Source of the DNA: Hydnum rufescens UP504 | Lineage: Eukaryota > Basidiomycota > Agaricomycetes > Cantharellales > Hydnaceae | Length of the DNA stretch: 64,000 nt | Assembly: GCA_014904985.1 (NCBI GenBank) | Contig: MU129005.1 | Location: forward strand, 113,798 to 177,797 | Reading direction: 5' to 3' | Shown: in pieces, positions 21,092-32,930 of the stretch | How positions within the stretch are numbered: position 1 is the stretch's first letter | Layout: each line of letters begins with the position of its first letter | Notes under the pieces: generated by a model | What the model was told of the DNA's origin: nothing | Seen by the model: only the letters and a program-made list of their open reading frames with translations | The model's database searches: none | Position numbers and translations under genes: made by a program

Positions 21092-23489
21092 GTGCCCCCC
21101 AGTTTGGACTCCAAAAGTCTCAACTGAGCACCTGGACATAAGGAAGGTGGATAAAGCAGAAAGAATGTGGGGATGTTAGACAAAAGCAAAGAAAAGACAG
21201 GATTAAATGAGAGTTTATAATCCAGCAGTGGGCTTTGAATTTTAAAACAATGAATCTTAGCCTTTGAATGGGGGCAGATGAAAAGAGGCAAAAGAAAGTG
21301 GTGAGGAAGATGAAGAGAAAAGGGGAGGAGGAAGGCCAAGTGTTGTGGCCTTATCCAAATGTCTTCAAGCCTCTAAGATCCTTCTGCACCATGGCTGCTG
21401 CCCCCCAGGCTTGATGGCATTGGATAGCATTGGGTAGGACACCAAAGACTGGGAGGGTGGGTGGGCAAAGTCTTTGGTGGGACTATGGATTGCCATTAGC
21501 CCACTAGCTGTAAAGTCCCATAGCCTATATGTAGAGGAAGGCTGAGCAAGCAGAGCCCAGGCCCTGGAAGAGCATCAGGGCAAGGCTAGGCCATAGGGGA
21601 GGACTAAGCTGCAGGGAAGGGTAAAGCCACAGGGAGGGGCAAGGCCATGGGGAAGGGCAAGGCCACAGGGAAGGGTGAAGCCACAGGGAGGAAGGCCATG
21701 GCAAGGGACAAGGCCATGGCAAGAGCAAGGCCACAAGGAGCAAGGCTATGCTAGAGGCCACATAGGTAGGCACCACATCCTGGCCAGGCAATAGGGATGG
21801 GTTGGGCCACAGGGCAAGACCAGGGAGGAAAGCCAAGATGCCATACAGGCTGGACTGCATAAGGGGGGGTTAGGCTGCAGTCCATAGCCTGGGGCTAGCT
21901 GTAGCATCAAGGGGGCTGGCCTGCCACTGTATCTGGTGGAGGTGGCTGTGGCCCTAGAAGCAGCTGCGCCTGACATAGTGATGGGCTGCAAGGGCCACAG
22001 TGATACAGAGGTGGCAGCCACAGCTGAGGTGAGGCTCTGGTGAGGGCTAGTGCTGTGGCCATGGCCATGGCCACAGGAGAGGTCCCTGAGGCTAGGGCCA
22101 CATTCCCTGAAGAGGCCCACACCTGGGAGATAGCTTCCATTCCTGGGAAGCTTGCCTATTGCAGGATGTCCCATCCTGCCTAAGTCTGCCCTACAGCCAG
22201 GGGCCTGTCGTTGTATTCCCATCCTGGAGGCCCATAGGACAATTCCCCTTATACTACTAGGTACCCCCTACTGCCCCCCATTTTTTTTGGTGTTGATTTC
22301 CTTCCACACCAAAAGAAATCTTTCCCAGAGTATCCATAATGCTGGGATAGGGGCATATTTCTGGGGTTTGGTGGGTGGGATATGATTGGGAGGGGCCTAA
22401 TGAAGTGGGGGTGTTGAGTAATTGGATAAGACCATTTGGGAGTGATGTGGTATAGGGGTAGATCTGGGGAAAGAGATCTAGAGGAGGGATTTTGAAATTC
22501 ATGGACTGAAGCACTAGCTTGACAGTCCAAGAATTGGGAATGGCCAATGGGGGAAGAAAAGAAAGAAAAAAGTTCTTTTGGGAAAGGGAATCATCTTTTG
22601 CTTTTGGAATGAGAAAAATCCATTAAAATTTGGTAGAGATGGAAGGGGAATAGGGTTTGGGGCAAAGGGGGAAGAGGTGGTGGAGAGAATGTTCAACATT
22701 GTTCCAATAGCTGCACCAAAGCCTTTGCCTATATGGACATATGTGGAGATGAAGCAGATGTACCCATGAAAATTGAAATCATGTAAATTGGGCCAGAATT
22801 GAAGAAGATATGGCAGGACTGGTGGGGAAGTCCAATTGAGCCTAAAGTGAGGGAAGAATGTCCCACTATTCTGCAATGGGAGCTCCAAATTCCAAGATCA
22901 AGACGAATTATGGAATATTTTGATCTGACACTTCCATGAAAATTTAAATCATCCAAATCCATGAGGAATTGAGGTGGATACAGGCAAATTGGCAGGGGGC
23001 TTCCAATGTGCTGGGGTGAGGAGAAGAGTATCTCTTTACTCCACAGGGGCTGGGCCAAAATTTCCAAAATAAATTGATTATGGAAGACGGAAATTTTGCA
23101 TATCCATGATATCTGAGATCACCCAAATTGGCCATGAATTGGAGGAGATATGGGAAGACTAGTGGCCAAAGGAGACCCATTTAAATATGCACTGCCAAGC
23201 TCTCAATATTTGTCCCATCAACCTGGAGATAGGCCAAATGCGAAGATGGAAAGCATAGCTTTATGTGGAATATAATTGCATGGCAATAGGTGGAGAACTC
23301 AGGGAGAATTGAGTGAAGGAATGGAAGGGGTACCCATGGTTTGCCAAGAGAGATGTTTATGATGGAAGGAATATGGACAGAGGGCATGAAATTGGAAGCC
23401 TTGTAGAAGTATGCTCCATAGATTAGGAATATATGTGCTGTTGCATTATGTAGTTCATCCCTTGAGGAAGTAGTCCAATTTGATTCCAG

Positions 23490-23770
23490 GATCAAGTGAT
23501 TTGGACTGCAGAGCGAGGTTACAGTTCTGGAATTATGTAATCAAGAGTCTTCAGAGTGGCACTGTGAGTACTGCACAAATTGCCGCATTTGGTTCCAGAA
23601 TTATGTAATCAAGACTCCTCAGAGCGACACTGACAATGTCGTGCAAACTGCCGCATTTGCTTCCGGGGTCACATGTCCTAGACTCCTCAGAGAGCCACTG
23701 TGAGTACCGCGCAAATTGCCACATTTGCTTCCGGAATCATGTGATCTAGACTCGCAGAAGTGCCCTCCTT
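23490..23770. repeat. 68-bp tandem repeat inside E1
   Basis: Four units with starts near 23532, 23600, 23669 and 23737. The consensus words are AATTATGTAATCAAGACTCC, TCAGAGCGACACTG and GCAAATTGCCGCATTTGCTT. A tandem array of similar unit length but different sequence sits at the matching place in the second copy (35030-35330). Confidence 0.75.
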
Positions 23771-24565
23771 GGGGTCACTCTGGAAACTGCCGAACTCGAT
23801 TCCAGAATGGATGCAGGCTTATCCTCAAAGATTTGGCCAATGTACTTGGGCTTGTTGGAAGGGGATAGACTGTATATTTCTGTTGAATGTACAATAGTGA
23901 TGGAGAGAGGAGTGTGGCCCATATACAAGGGGATGAGGAGGGGGTGAAGGGACTTCCAGTAAAATGATGAGTTCTCCTGTAATCTCCAGCCAATCATCTT
24001 GAAAGTGGGCTATTGGAAGGCCACAATTGGGGGTTTCCAATCAAGTATAAAGGCAAGGGGATATGCAGGGAATTCATGCATGAACTGGGAGAAGGGGGAA
24101 TGGATTTCAGGGCCCCCCAGCGTCATGCACCTGCCGGGCTGGTAATTCTTGCCAGATTGTCCAGAAAAGGCCCTCCTGGTGATCATGAGGTGCAGGGGCA
24201 CATTCTGGATGCACTCCTGGGGCAATTAGAGGCCATTTCCAGGAAGGGGAATGGGAAAGGCCATATTGGAAAGGGATGAGGAGAGCATGACCACTAGGCC
24301 TGCAATACTCATCCAATCCACTTGTGCTTGGGGTCATGGGGGAGCCTCTGTTAGGGGTATTCTGGGGAGAATGGTGATGAGGCAGAATAGTGAGGTTCCC
24401 AAATGACTGGGGGTGAGGAAGAGAAGGGGATGGCTGTCCTCCTAGATCCAGCAGCTGTGTGGATTCCTGGATGATATTGATGATGGGAGGGGGAATCCTT
24501 GCACACAGGGGCTGCAGATGAGGGAGGGGGAGACCTGCTGGAGGAATTGGTGGTCCAGGGAGCCT

Positions 24566-25543
24566 TCATGCTGGTCCAGGTGCCTTAGGAGTTCCTCCAC
24601 TGGGAGTAGTCCCTAGCTGCTTGCCACCTTGTACCAAAATGAGGGGGCATAGTCTGCTCTTGGGTGAAGGTTCCTGAGCTGGGGCTTTCCAGGCCACCTG
24701 TAGACTTCCACAGGGCTCCAAGGGGAGGAAGAAAGAGCTCTTGGGGACTATGGGAGAAGCCCAACTGAGACCCTTATGCAGTCTCTCCAGCTTCTCAAGG
24801 CGAGCAAAGGCCAACTGAACTCGAAGCTTGAGCAGCTTGTCAGCTGTCCTTAGTTCCCTTAGATCCTTAGCCCTCCATAGCTTCTCAGATAGTTCCAAAC
24901 CACAATCTATTTGGAATTCTGGGCCATCTGTTCCTACAAGGGCCATAGTATCCCTAATGACAGCCTGGAGCTTCTCTAAAGCCAGCTGTACAGCAACCAT
25001 CAACCTCCTATCCATATACCATCCACCTAGGTCCTCATCAAATAGGAAGTAAGAGGAGGGGCACTCCCTGGGTATGGGGCTGGCCCAGGTGACAAGGAAC
25101 TGATATGTCGTGAGGGGAGGCCCTGAGGAGAAGGGGGAGTACTCATCCCTAGGCTGATCTAGATGCCTGAGGATCTCCTGGAACTGGTGTGGAGAGCAGA
25201 GGTGGGAAGGGATGAAGGTACACTCATGGGTTGTGGGATGGTAGATGACAATCTCCTGGGATGGCGCAGAGAAGGAGAGGGGAGAGCTCCTGGGCTGGCT
25301 AGGCCTCCACTTCCTGATAGAGTAGACAGCAGAGGAAGTGGATGGAGGGGAGAGTGTTGGTTCAACCACTTTGTCGGCTAGAGGGAACCAGTGTAATAAC
25401 GTGGTCCTCGACTTCAAGGGACCGTGGTATTTGTTGTCATTAGACGAGGCAGATTCGGCGTATCTGTGAATAGAAGAGGAAGGATACTCCAACTGTTCTA
25501 AGCACTGGCTTCGAACGGGAGGACCACGAACAAGGCTAGGCAC
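24566..25543 (-). CDS. Gag-like protein of E1
   Basis: A 325-codon uninterrupted frame. Residues about 85-190 look globular (IVIYHPTTHECTFIPSHLC, then YFLFDEDLGGWYMDRRLM). Residues about 180-260 form a long amphipathic helix (VQLALEKLQAVIRDTM, LLKLRVQLAFARLEKLERLH). The tail is Pro/Gly-rich. No catalytic motif is seen. The frame begins inside the LTR, so the true start may lie further in, but no internal ATG precedes the globular part. Position directly after the LTR and the helical content suggest a capsid-like role; I do not recognise the family. Confidence 0.5.
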   Translation of the reverse strand: MPSLVRGPPVRSQCLEQLEYPSSSIHRYAESASSNDNKYHGPLKSRTTLLHWFPLADKVVEPTLSPPSTSSAVYSIRKWRPSQPRSSPLSFSAPSQEIVIYHPTTHECTFIPSHLCSPHQFQEILRHLDQPRDEYSPFSSGPPLTTYQFLVTWASPIPRECPSSYFLFDEDLGGWYMDRRLMVAVQLALEKLQAVIRDTMALVGTDGPEFQIDCGLELSEKLWRAKDLRELRTADKLLKLRVQLAFARLEKLERLHKGLSWASPIVPKSSFFLPLEPCGSLQVAWKAPAQEPSPKSRLCPLILVQGGKQLGTTPSGGTPKAPGPA

Positions 25544-25938
25544 TGGCTTCGCTTTGGGTGTGGGAGAAACGAGAGGAGAGGAGGGGATTGGAGAATGGGA
25601 GGTGGTAGTAACTGGCCAAGGGGCTCAGTTACTATCTAGGGAAGAAGTGGCGGGTTAGTTTAGATCCTAAAAGGTGGCACTCACCTAGTAGAGTCGCGCT
25701 CGTATGCGACTCTCCTTATCTGTCTCTGCCCGTGCTCTATGGCGACGGATCGTGTGTCTTGATGCATTATAGATGTTACGCGACTCAGTTGCGGGGTCAA
25801 GGCGTGGCTGCGTCGGTTTCACAGTTTGAGCATGAGCTGCAAGGTCTGGGCAAAAAGGTAAATTTGATTCATCCCAGCAACTGCCGTATATACATGACTT
25901 TTGAGTCCTAACTTAATTATGTAATACACTATATTACA
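25392..25938 (-). repeat. E1 LTR (5' LTR in element orientation)
   Basis: 547 bp, TGTAATAACGTGG..CACTATATTACA. It includes CpG-rich text (GAGTCGCGCTCGTATGCGAC) absent from the other LTR, which points to unequal C-to-T decay or gene conversion between the two. Confidence 0.8.
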
Positions 25939-25943
25939 GGGAT

Positions 25944-26900
25944 CTTGATCATGTGACCAATGTCAAAAGTGCTTAGAATGGGCTGAAATTTTGGGCCTGA
26001 GCCTCAAATGGTGGCCGGGTGTGGCCTACAAAAAATGGGAGTGATTGGAGCTCTGGAAGTGCCCCAATTGGGGGGGTATGTCAGTGAAACTTGAAAATAT
26101 TATGGAAACTCTCACACTGGAGTCATGAATCTGAAATTTTGGGGAATGTTATGAATGTAGTTGGATGACCTAAGGGTGAATTTTTAGGGCCATTGCATGG
26201 ATGGAAGGCTCTGGGGAGGAAATTATTATTTAGGGGGGAGTGCTGTGGAATAGTGCCTAGATGGAGTCCAATCAGGCTGATATTTGGTATGTATACTCCC
26301 CATATATGTATTAAACTATTGGTATTATATTAGAGCAACCTCTGCTCTACATCTTATATAATTGACTTTTGATCTTCCTCCCCCTCCCCCTGAATTTCAA
26401 CCACTTCCACACATCCAATGTATTTCATTTTTGGATATAGTCAGTGTTATAATATTCTAAGCCTATTCCACTTAGTTTGGTCCTAATGTGGAGTTTTCTA
26501 CATTTATGGTAGGCTTTTGTTCCCTTTTTGCCTGAAAAGGGAGTTCAATGCCTAGAAGTAAACAAAATAAGCTGATTCTTGGCACATATTTATTTGATTA
26601 CATGGTCATACTCCATGTAAAATTTCAAGTCCATATCTTGTCTGTAGGGGGAGTAAATCAATTTTCAAGGTTGAAACCTATTTGCCTCATATCTCTGTAC
26701 CTACTCCATGGATTTGGCTGAAAATTGAATATTTTCTTTACCTGAGCAGTGTCTAATCACATGCCAAGTTTCAGAATGGTCTGTTCATTGGGTATTTTTT
26801 TTTGGCAATTTTCACTGCCTCTGGTATCCATTGTCCAGTTCCCTACCTTAAAGTGGGTGGATTGGGAAAATTTTTGGCACATAATTAGTACATTATATTA
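25944..26900. repeat. Fold-back repeat fragment, right piece
   Basis: Continues the match to 49345-50300 exactly where the left piece stopped: GATCTTGATCATGTGACC, CTTGAAAATATTATGGAAAC, ACTCCCCATATATGTATTAA and so on. It is non-coding. With 20281-20549 it reconstructs most of one arm of the 3.1-kb fold-back family. Confidence 0.8.
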
Positions 26901-27410
26901 TCAAGTGTTTGGATGAAAGAGGTGAAAGGTTGAGAGGTTGATGGATAGGGCTAAAGTGTGAGAAGGGTGTGAAGTTGATCAAGAACTTAGGTAAGACTTG
27001 TTACAGGTTACTAAGGGCCTTAAATCCTCTCCAAGTGTACTGAAGATCTTCCTCTTGATAAGCTGTGGTAGAATTATTTATGCTAGGCTTAAGCTATTGA
27101 GGGCTTGGTCTTCCAATACTTGTGAAGTCAGATTTCTCCTTTTCTACTGTAGAACTTAGTCTAGTGTGGCTAAGGTGATCTGAATGTGTGAAGAATAGAG
27201 TGAATATTGGGGAATCCCCTCTTTTTCTTGTCTTTCTACCTAAGATTCCCCTCCTTTTATGCCTGTCAGAGAGCCCCTATTACAAAGCATTCCCCTGTCT
27301 AGTTATAGAAGGATGGGAAATGAACCTTTTGTTCTATCCTAAAAATAACCTATGACTCATCTATGACTCATATATGACTCATATGCCCTATTGTTCCTAA
27401 GTGAACTTAG
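26901..27410. other. Intergenic, nothing recognised
   Basis: CpG-poor, no gene. Three nearly identical words CTATGACTCAT, CTATGACTCAT and ATATGACTCAT stand in a row near 27350-27380. Confidence 0.4.
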
Positions 27411-30120
27411 TACCTGGGATTTACAGAGATGCTGGGCAGCTGCCCTGGGCCGCAGCCATGGAACCAGATAGAAATTATATTATAATATATGGTCCCCCAT
27501 ATAAATACTATATAAATATATATTATTATATTAGGTAATATCCAATTGAGATTCAGATTCATCATGTCTTGCAGGTCTGCTTTACAAGGGCACTTGTTCA
27601 GTGCCAGCAATTGCTGGCATTTGAGTTGCATCATCCTCAAACACAACTCCCCACAGTGAACTGAGGAAAAGGGACCACACACCCACTGCAGTGGGTGTGT
27701 GGTCAAATAAAGGTAAGTCTTCCCCCCCTGTAGATACAGCTGTGCAAAAAGAGCAGCAAAAGCTGCTCTTTTTGCACTATTTACTAATGTATTTTTCTCA
27801 AATTCCAGGTGTTCTGACACCAAACTGAATGCCATGTGAACCCCTGTATGAAAAACCAGGCACAAGCCCTTATGGACCCCACCATCCAAAAAGGTATGTT
27901 TTTTTTTAAATCTAATTTTCTATGCATAAGTGATGCAAAAAGGGCAGCCCAAGCCACCCTTTTTGTGTCACTTCTAACATATATTTCTTCTATTCTAGAT
28001 CACATGACTGACATCACCTGAGCCCGAATGCACCACCACCTGAACCCCCTGCACCTGCCTCTCAACACCAAACCAAACCCCATACAACCCCCATATGACA
28101 AACTGGGCACAAGCCCATATGGACCCCACCATCCACATGAATGACAAAATGTGGTACCACACACCTGCTGGAGTGGGTGTGTGGTACTAAAAGGTATGTT
28201 TTTTTAATCTAATTTTCTATGCATAGGTGATGCAAAAAGGGCAGCCCAAGCAGCCCTTTTTGTGTCACTTCCAACATATATTTCTTCTATTCTAGATTGC
28301 GCAACTGACATCACCCAAGCCTGAATGCACCACCACCTGAACCCCCTGCACCCGCATCTTGACACCAAACCAAATCCCATACAACCCCCATATGACAAAC
28401 TGGGCATGAGCCTGTATGGACCCTGCTGTCCACATGAATGACAAAACACAGTACCACACACCCACTCGAGCAGGTGTGTGGTACTAAAAGGTATGTTTTT
28501 ATTATTATCTAATTTTCTATGCATAAGTGGCACAAAAAGGGCAGCACAAGCTGCCCTTTTTGTGTCACTTCTAATATATATTTGTCCTATTCTAGATTGT
28601 GTGACACACATCACCCAAGCTTGAATGCACCACCACCCAAACCCCAGTGACAAGAACCCCTGCACCCACATATCGACACTGAACCAAACCCCATATGACC
28701 CCTGTATGACAAACCGGGCATGAGCCCATATGGACGCCGCTGTCCACATGAATGACAAAACATGGTACCACACCCACTCCAGCAGGTGTTGTAAAAGGTA
28801 TGTTTTTTTACTATCTAATTTTCTATGCATAAGTGGTGCAAAAAGGGCAGTGCAAGCTGCCCTTTTTGCATCACTTTTTGAATTTATAACATTCTATTCT
28901 AGATCGTGCGACAGACACCCAAGCCCCTGAATGAAATACCAATCCCCAAATGATGAGGACCCATGTGGCCATACAGACCCCACCATCCACATGAACGATG
29001 CAATGTGAGGTACCATGCACCCATTACTGTGGGTGTGTAGGTGAGTTTTTTGTTGAAGTAGATACAGTGGCACAAAGAGAGCAGTGAAAGTTGCTCTTTT
29101 TGTGCTGGTTTTCATCCTCAAGTACTAACATATTTTTTTTAAAACTCTAGGTGTACCTAAACCCCTGCATGAGACTGTGGTATCACCCCCTGCATCTGTG
29201 TATCGATTTGGATGAAACCCTGTGTGACCCCCATATGAAAAACTGGGCATGAGCCCATATGGACCCCTCATCGACACAAGGGACTCAATACAAGTACCAC
29301 ATGCCCGCTGGAGTGGGTGTGTGGTACTAAAAGGTATGTTTTTTTTTTAATCTAATTTTTTGTGTGTAAGTGATGCAAAAAGGGCAGTGCAAGCTGCCCT
29401 TTTTGCATCACTTCTAACATATATTTCTTCTATTCTAGATCACATGACTGACATCACCCGAGCCCGAATGCACCACCACCTGAACCCCCCAGCAATGAGA
29501 ACCCCACACCTGTGTATTGACACTGAACCAAACCCAAACTGGGCACAAGCCCATATGGACCCCACTGTCTACATGAACAACAAAACACGGTGCCACACAC
29601 CTGCTCCAGTGGGTGTGTGGTACTAAAAGGTATGTTTTTTTAAATCTAATCTTCTATGCACAAGTGATGCAAAATGGGCAGCACAAGCAGCCCTTTTTGC
29701 ATCACTTCTAACATATATTTCTTCTATTCTAGATTGTGCAACCAACATCACCTGAGCCCAAATGCACCATCACCCGAACCCCCCAGCAATGAGAACCCCT
29801 GCACCCACATATTGACATCAAACCAAACCCCATATGACCCCCACACAACAAACCAGGCACAAGCCTATATGGACCCTGCTGTCCTTGTGAATGACAAAAT
29901 GCAGTACCACACACCCGCTGGAGCAGGTGTGTGGTACTAAAAGGTATGTTTTATTATTATCTAATTTTCTATGCATAAGTGGCACAAAAAAGGGCAGCAC
30001 AAGCTGCCCTTTTTGCATCACTTCTAATATATATTTGTCCTATTCTAGATTGTGTGACACACATCACCTGAGCCCAAATGCACCACCAATTGTGCAAGAA
30101 AAGCAGCCACACAGGCTACT
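27411..30120 (+). repeat. Array A1: nine tandem exon-intron modules with hairpin introns
   Basis: Nine introns lie at 27713-27808, 27894-27998, 28194-28295, 28491-28595, 28798-28902, 29041-29150, 29334-29438, 29630-29732 and 29944-30048. Each has a GTATGT, GTAAGT or GTGAGT donor, a CTAAC/CTAAT branch site (TACTAAC in the sixth) and a TAG or CAG acceptor. Each encloses a hairpin of the type GCAAAAAGGGCAGC..GCTGCCCTTTTTGC; the first has a perfect 16-bp stem, 27742-27757 with 27762-27777. Just before each donor a second hairpin CCACACACCC..GGGTGTGTGG ends the exon-like segment. Donor-to-donor spacing is about 300 bp. Exon-like segments are 138-211 bp, two of them exactly 195. Splicing is predicted, not shown. 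Confidence 0.88.
27999..28193 (+). pseudogene. Exon-like repeat unit (example of a 65-codon module)
   Basis: Read in phase 0 from acceptor to donor, this 195-nt unit is a full 65 codons. Only TGA, TGA and a final TAA interrupt it. Its core, MTNWAQAHMDPTIHMNDK then YHTPAGVGVWY, recurs in the units at 28296, 28596, 29439 and 29733 in the same frame despite many C/T differences. The TGA codons stand where other units have CAA or where CGA would fit. It may once have coded a protein of 65-residue repeats, one per exon. Alternatively the frame is an accident of amplification. Confidence 0.4.
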
Positions 30121-30205
30121 CTTAGGTGCATGGTGAGCCCACCAGGTCAACTGATGTAAATAATATTATAGCTGGGGCCCCAGGGGCCCCAGGGTCTGAT
30201 ATCTA
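30083..30205. repeat. Inverted repeat left of the recombinase gene
   Basis: Contains a hairpin variant (AAGAAAAGCAGCC..GGCTACTCTTAGG), GGTGAGCCCACC and GGGGCCCCAGGGGCCCC. The reverse complement matches 33085-33235 over about 55 bp (GGCTCACC..TGCACC..AAGAGTAGCCTG..GGCTGC..TTCTTG) and more loosely over the GGGGCCCC part. Confidence 0.55.
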
Positions 30206-30361
30206 GTTAGAGTATGTAATAAATACTGCCCTTGAAGCATCTAATTAGATGCAGATAATTGGCTGACTATGCTGGTGAGCTCACAGTGATCAAAGGTCAT
30301 GTGATCCCTTATCAACAGACAAGGGTATGACTGGCAGAACCAAATAGTGTAGCTGTGCAGT

Positions 30362-32930
30362 ATGGGCCACTCAAAAAAGGTTGGCAAAGCACAAGCAAGG
30401 ACTACATCTGACCAGGTTCCTGTCTCCACTGGTGCCCCATCTAGCTTGGTCTCCACTCATCTCAAGGCTCCAAAAACAAGGCAGACATACAATGCCCAAC
30501 TTAATAGGGGGCGAAAGTGGCTAATTCAACAGGTTGAAGCTCATGCCTCTGCTAGGGCAGCCCCTTCTCCTCATGAACCACCTGTGGTCCTTGATGATGA
30601 ATGGATCCAGAATCCATTTCTCCACCCAAAGTCCATACTGCTCTTGACACCCCTGAAGCATGCACACCTGCCCTGCTGGCTCAGTACATCACACACCAAT
30701 GTGTAACTGAACATCTTTCTGAGTCTACTGCTTCTGCAATTCATGCAGCATTCAAACTAGCATTTATGGAAATGTGAGTGAACACAAAACCCTTTTGTGA
30801 GAATCTGATCACTAAATTCATTGGATGCTGATGGATCCATTGGACTGCAGTCCTGGAGGGAAATACACTGGCCCATGGAGATCCCCCCAATCTTCAGCAC
30901 CTGAAGGGTCTGAATGCTCTGGTAACCCATGTGATGATCTTCTAGTAAGGAATGTGATGAAGTCAATCCAGAATTGGGACCAGGTAGAAGGAGCCCAATG
31001 CCAGCATTCTCGTGCAATGAAACTGCAGGATCTTAGGACTATATGGGAAATCAGCATGAAGCATTGCCCAGGAAATGTTTTGGATTGTGCTCTTGGAGGA
31101 GGTCTTGCTGATTTGGAGGAGAGAGCCCTGGTCTTCAAGCATCTACTTTGGCAGGCTTTTTCATCCCTTGCATGGACCCTTTGGACATGGTATTCTAATT
31201 GATCTCTTTGATATTACCTTGAATACACTGAGTAACATTCTCTTGTCTAAACAGGAACTTTGAAACCACAAACTTCCACTTCTCTGATTTGAATTATGAT
31301 CATCAAGAAGACCATGGTGTTCCACATGTATGAATCACTCTCAGTAACGCATAAGGCTGGCAGAAGAGAGCCCAGAAGGGGGACCCAAACCTGGAGGAGC
31401 TGCGAGGTACTGTGCTAACTGGGAATTTCTAGATACTCAAACTTGGTGAATTAATCATTTGCATATAGGACATACATATAACATTTACCCAAAATTGGAT
31501 GAGCCCTGCATTGATGCTTACATCAATGTTCAATCCTGGCTTCATTTTCTGCAACTCTACTATTTCTCTGGCAATGATCTCCCATCATCACAATTTATCT
31601 TTCCCTCAGTGAACACTGCAACATACAATATCAATATGGATCAAGAGATGTCCAGTAATTCAGTCAATGAGATGATCAAAACATTTGCTAAAAATGCAGG
31701 TCTTATCCATGGCAACAACTCAGATATTACAACATTCACTACACATTGTTTCAGGCAGGGTGGTGCACAACATGCCTTTATGTATGCTCCAGTTGGTGAG
31801 CGCTGGACCTTGGCTCTGTGTTGCTGGTGGGGTGGATGGGCACCTGGTGAGAGTGTCAGTTTTCTGGACACAAAGTTGTTGCCTTGTGGTGCCTGATCCA
31901 CCATATCAATCCCACTAGCAAAACACACTGATGCATTACCTACTGGATGAATTGCAAACCTATGAGGAGGACTACAGTGACATACTTGCTCCCATCCACC
32001 GTGGCCAACATGAGTCACTTGTGGGGGAGGCTGCCTCCCTCAGCTATCTCACTGCAGAAGAAAGTCGTGCCTGGCTGGATCTTGTATCTGCACGCTTGGA
32101 TGCTGTCCAGACCCAACTGTCCCAACTGACACTCTCACTGAACAACCACCTGACCCAGAACCCACCAAGTATGACCACATTCTAATATGCAAACCTTCCT
32201 TGGTACTCAATATGTTCTGCAGAACTGTCTCAGAGTGATAAGGATGAAATTATTGAATCCCTTCGATCAGAAATTCGCACAATTCTCATCAATGTTCATC
32301 AGGGTATGTGTTCTTGATTCATATATTGTGCACTGGGGAGACTAATGGTATCTCCCTCTGAAAGAGGCTGGGAATTCAAACCCTGGTATGTTCTCCAGTT
32401 TATGCTGTGTCCCCTGTCCCCAATGTAGGTTTGGTTCTTAGATCCCCAGCCAACTGAACAAGAAGTGTCCAATGTCAACCCAAACCCAACACCAATGGCA
32501 CCCAAAAGACCATTACCCCCTCCCTGTGGTACTGTTCCTGATGCAGATACCTTGGACCAGTGGTTGAAGGACTGGAATGTGGCCCAGCCACCTCATCTTA
32601 CCATGGCACTGAAGGAATGGGATCCCTCATGGGTCAAGGGGGAATATAAGGCATTGCATGGTATGAAGTACCATTCACGCAAGGTAGTAGGTCAAGAGCA
32701 TGAGAGGTTTGTGAATTTTCTGTGGCAAAATGTATGTTGTGGCACCCTCACTAACTAATTTTCTGGCTTAGGCTTGGTGCTGAGGAGTTTGCTCAAGTGT
32801 ATGCTGATGCCATCTCTACTGGACACCCCACAAAAGTCCTGAAGGCCATAAATGCTGCCAATCCCATGTGCAAAACATGGAAGAGCAACAAGAAAATAAT
32901 TGTAGAATAACCATTGATGTTGCATTTGTC
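30362..32930 (+). pseudogene. Crypton-type tyrosine recombinase with GCR1_C-like tail
   Basis: Exons joined by clear introns (30774-30850, 31190-31254, 31407-31468, plus later ones) give a protein with a basic N-terminus, SAIHAAFKLAF, GKYTGPWR, HSRAMKLQDLRTIWEISMKH, then across introns TLWTW|NFETTNFHFSDL and GWQKRAQKGDPNLEELR|GHT. The catalytic region reads TTHCFRQGGAQHAFMYAPVG (the HxxR motif), WWGGWAPGE and LMHYLLDELQTYE with the likely nucleophile Tyr. The C-terminal part (32465-32890) gives TLDQWLKDWN, MALKEWDPSWVKGEYKALHG and KYHSRKVVGQE, as in the GCR1_C-like DNA-binding end of basidiomycete Cryptons. Family members cut and join DNA through the Tyr, without a DDE site. A frameshift near 30645 and a few stops (for example TGA near 31333 and TAA near 31350) make this copy inactive. 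Confidence 0.82.

Larger units (their letters stand above)
20550..25938 (-). mobile_element. Non-autonomous LTR retrotransposon E1
   Basis: LTRs are 20550-21091 and 25392-25938, beginning TGTAA and ending TTACA, with a 5-bp target duplication GGGAT at 20545-20549 and 25939-25943. On the minus strand the order is LTR, CTGGTTCCCTCTAGCC (possible primer site), a 325-codon frame, about 3 kb of non-coding sequence, the purine tract CTGGGGGGCAC, then LTR. No protease, reverse transcriptase or integrase is present, so it must have been moved by another element. The two LTRs differ considerably; the right one keeps many CpG while the left has lost most. A related, rearranged copy lies at 33224-36790 on the other strand. 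Confidence 0.85.

Noticed and set aside
21525..22222. Pro/Leu-rich minus-strand open frames in E1
   Set aside because: They are translations of GGCCATGG-type simple repeats with no coding features and no conserved frame in the second E1 copy.
28204..28830. A 208-codon minus-strand open frame across two A1 modules
   Set aside because: It runs antisense to the splice signals and its repeated KRAAxAALF text is the hairpin stem translated; openness follows from repetition.
27411..30120. CRISPR-like look of regularly spaced palindromic repeats
   Set aside because: The genome is eukaryotic, spacing is about 300 bp, the repeats vary with compensation, and splice signals surround them.
32330..32400. 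Possible tRNA T-arm (CTGGGAATTCAAACCCTGG)
   Set aside because: The stem does not pair properly and no cloverleaf surrounds it; it lies in an apparent intron of the recombinase gene.
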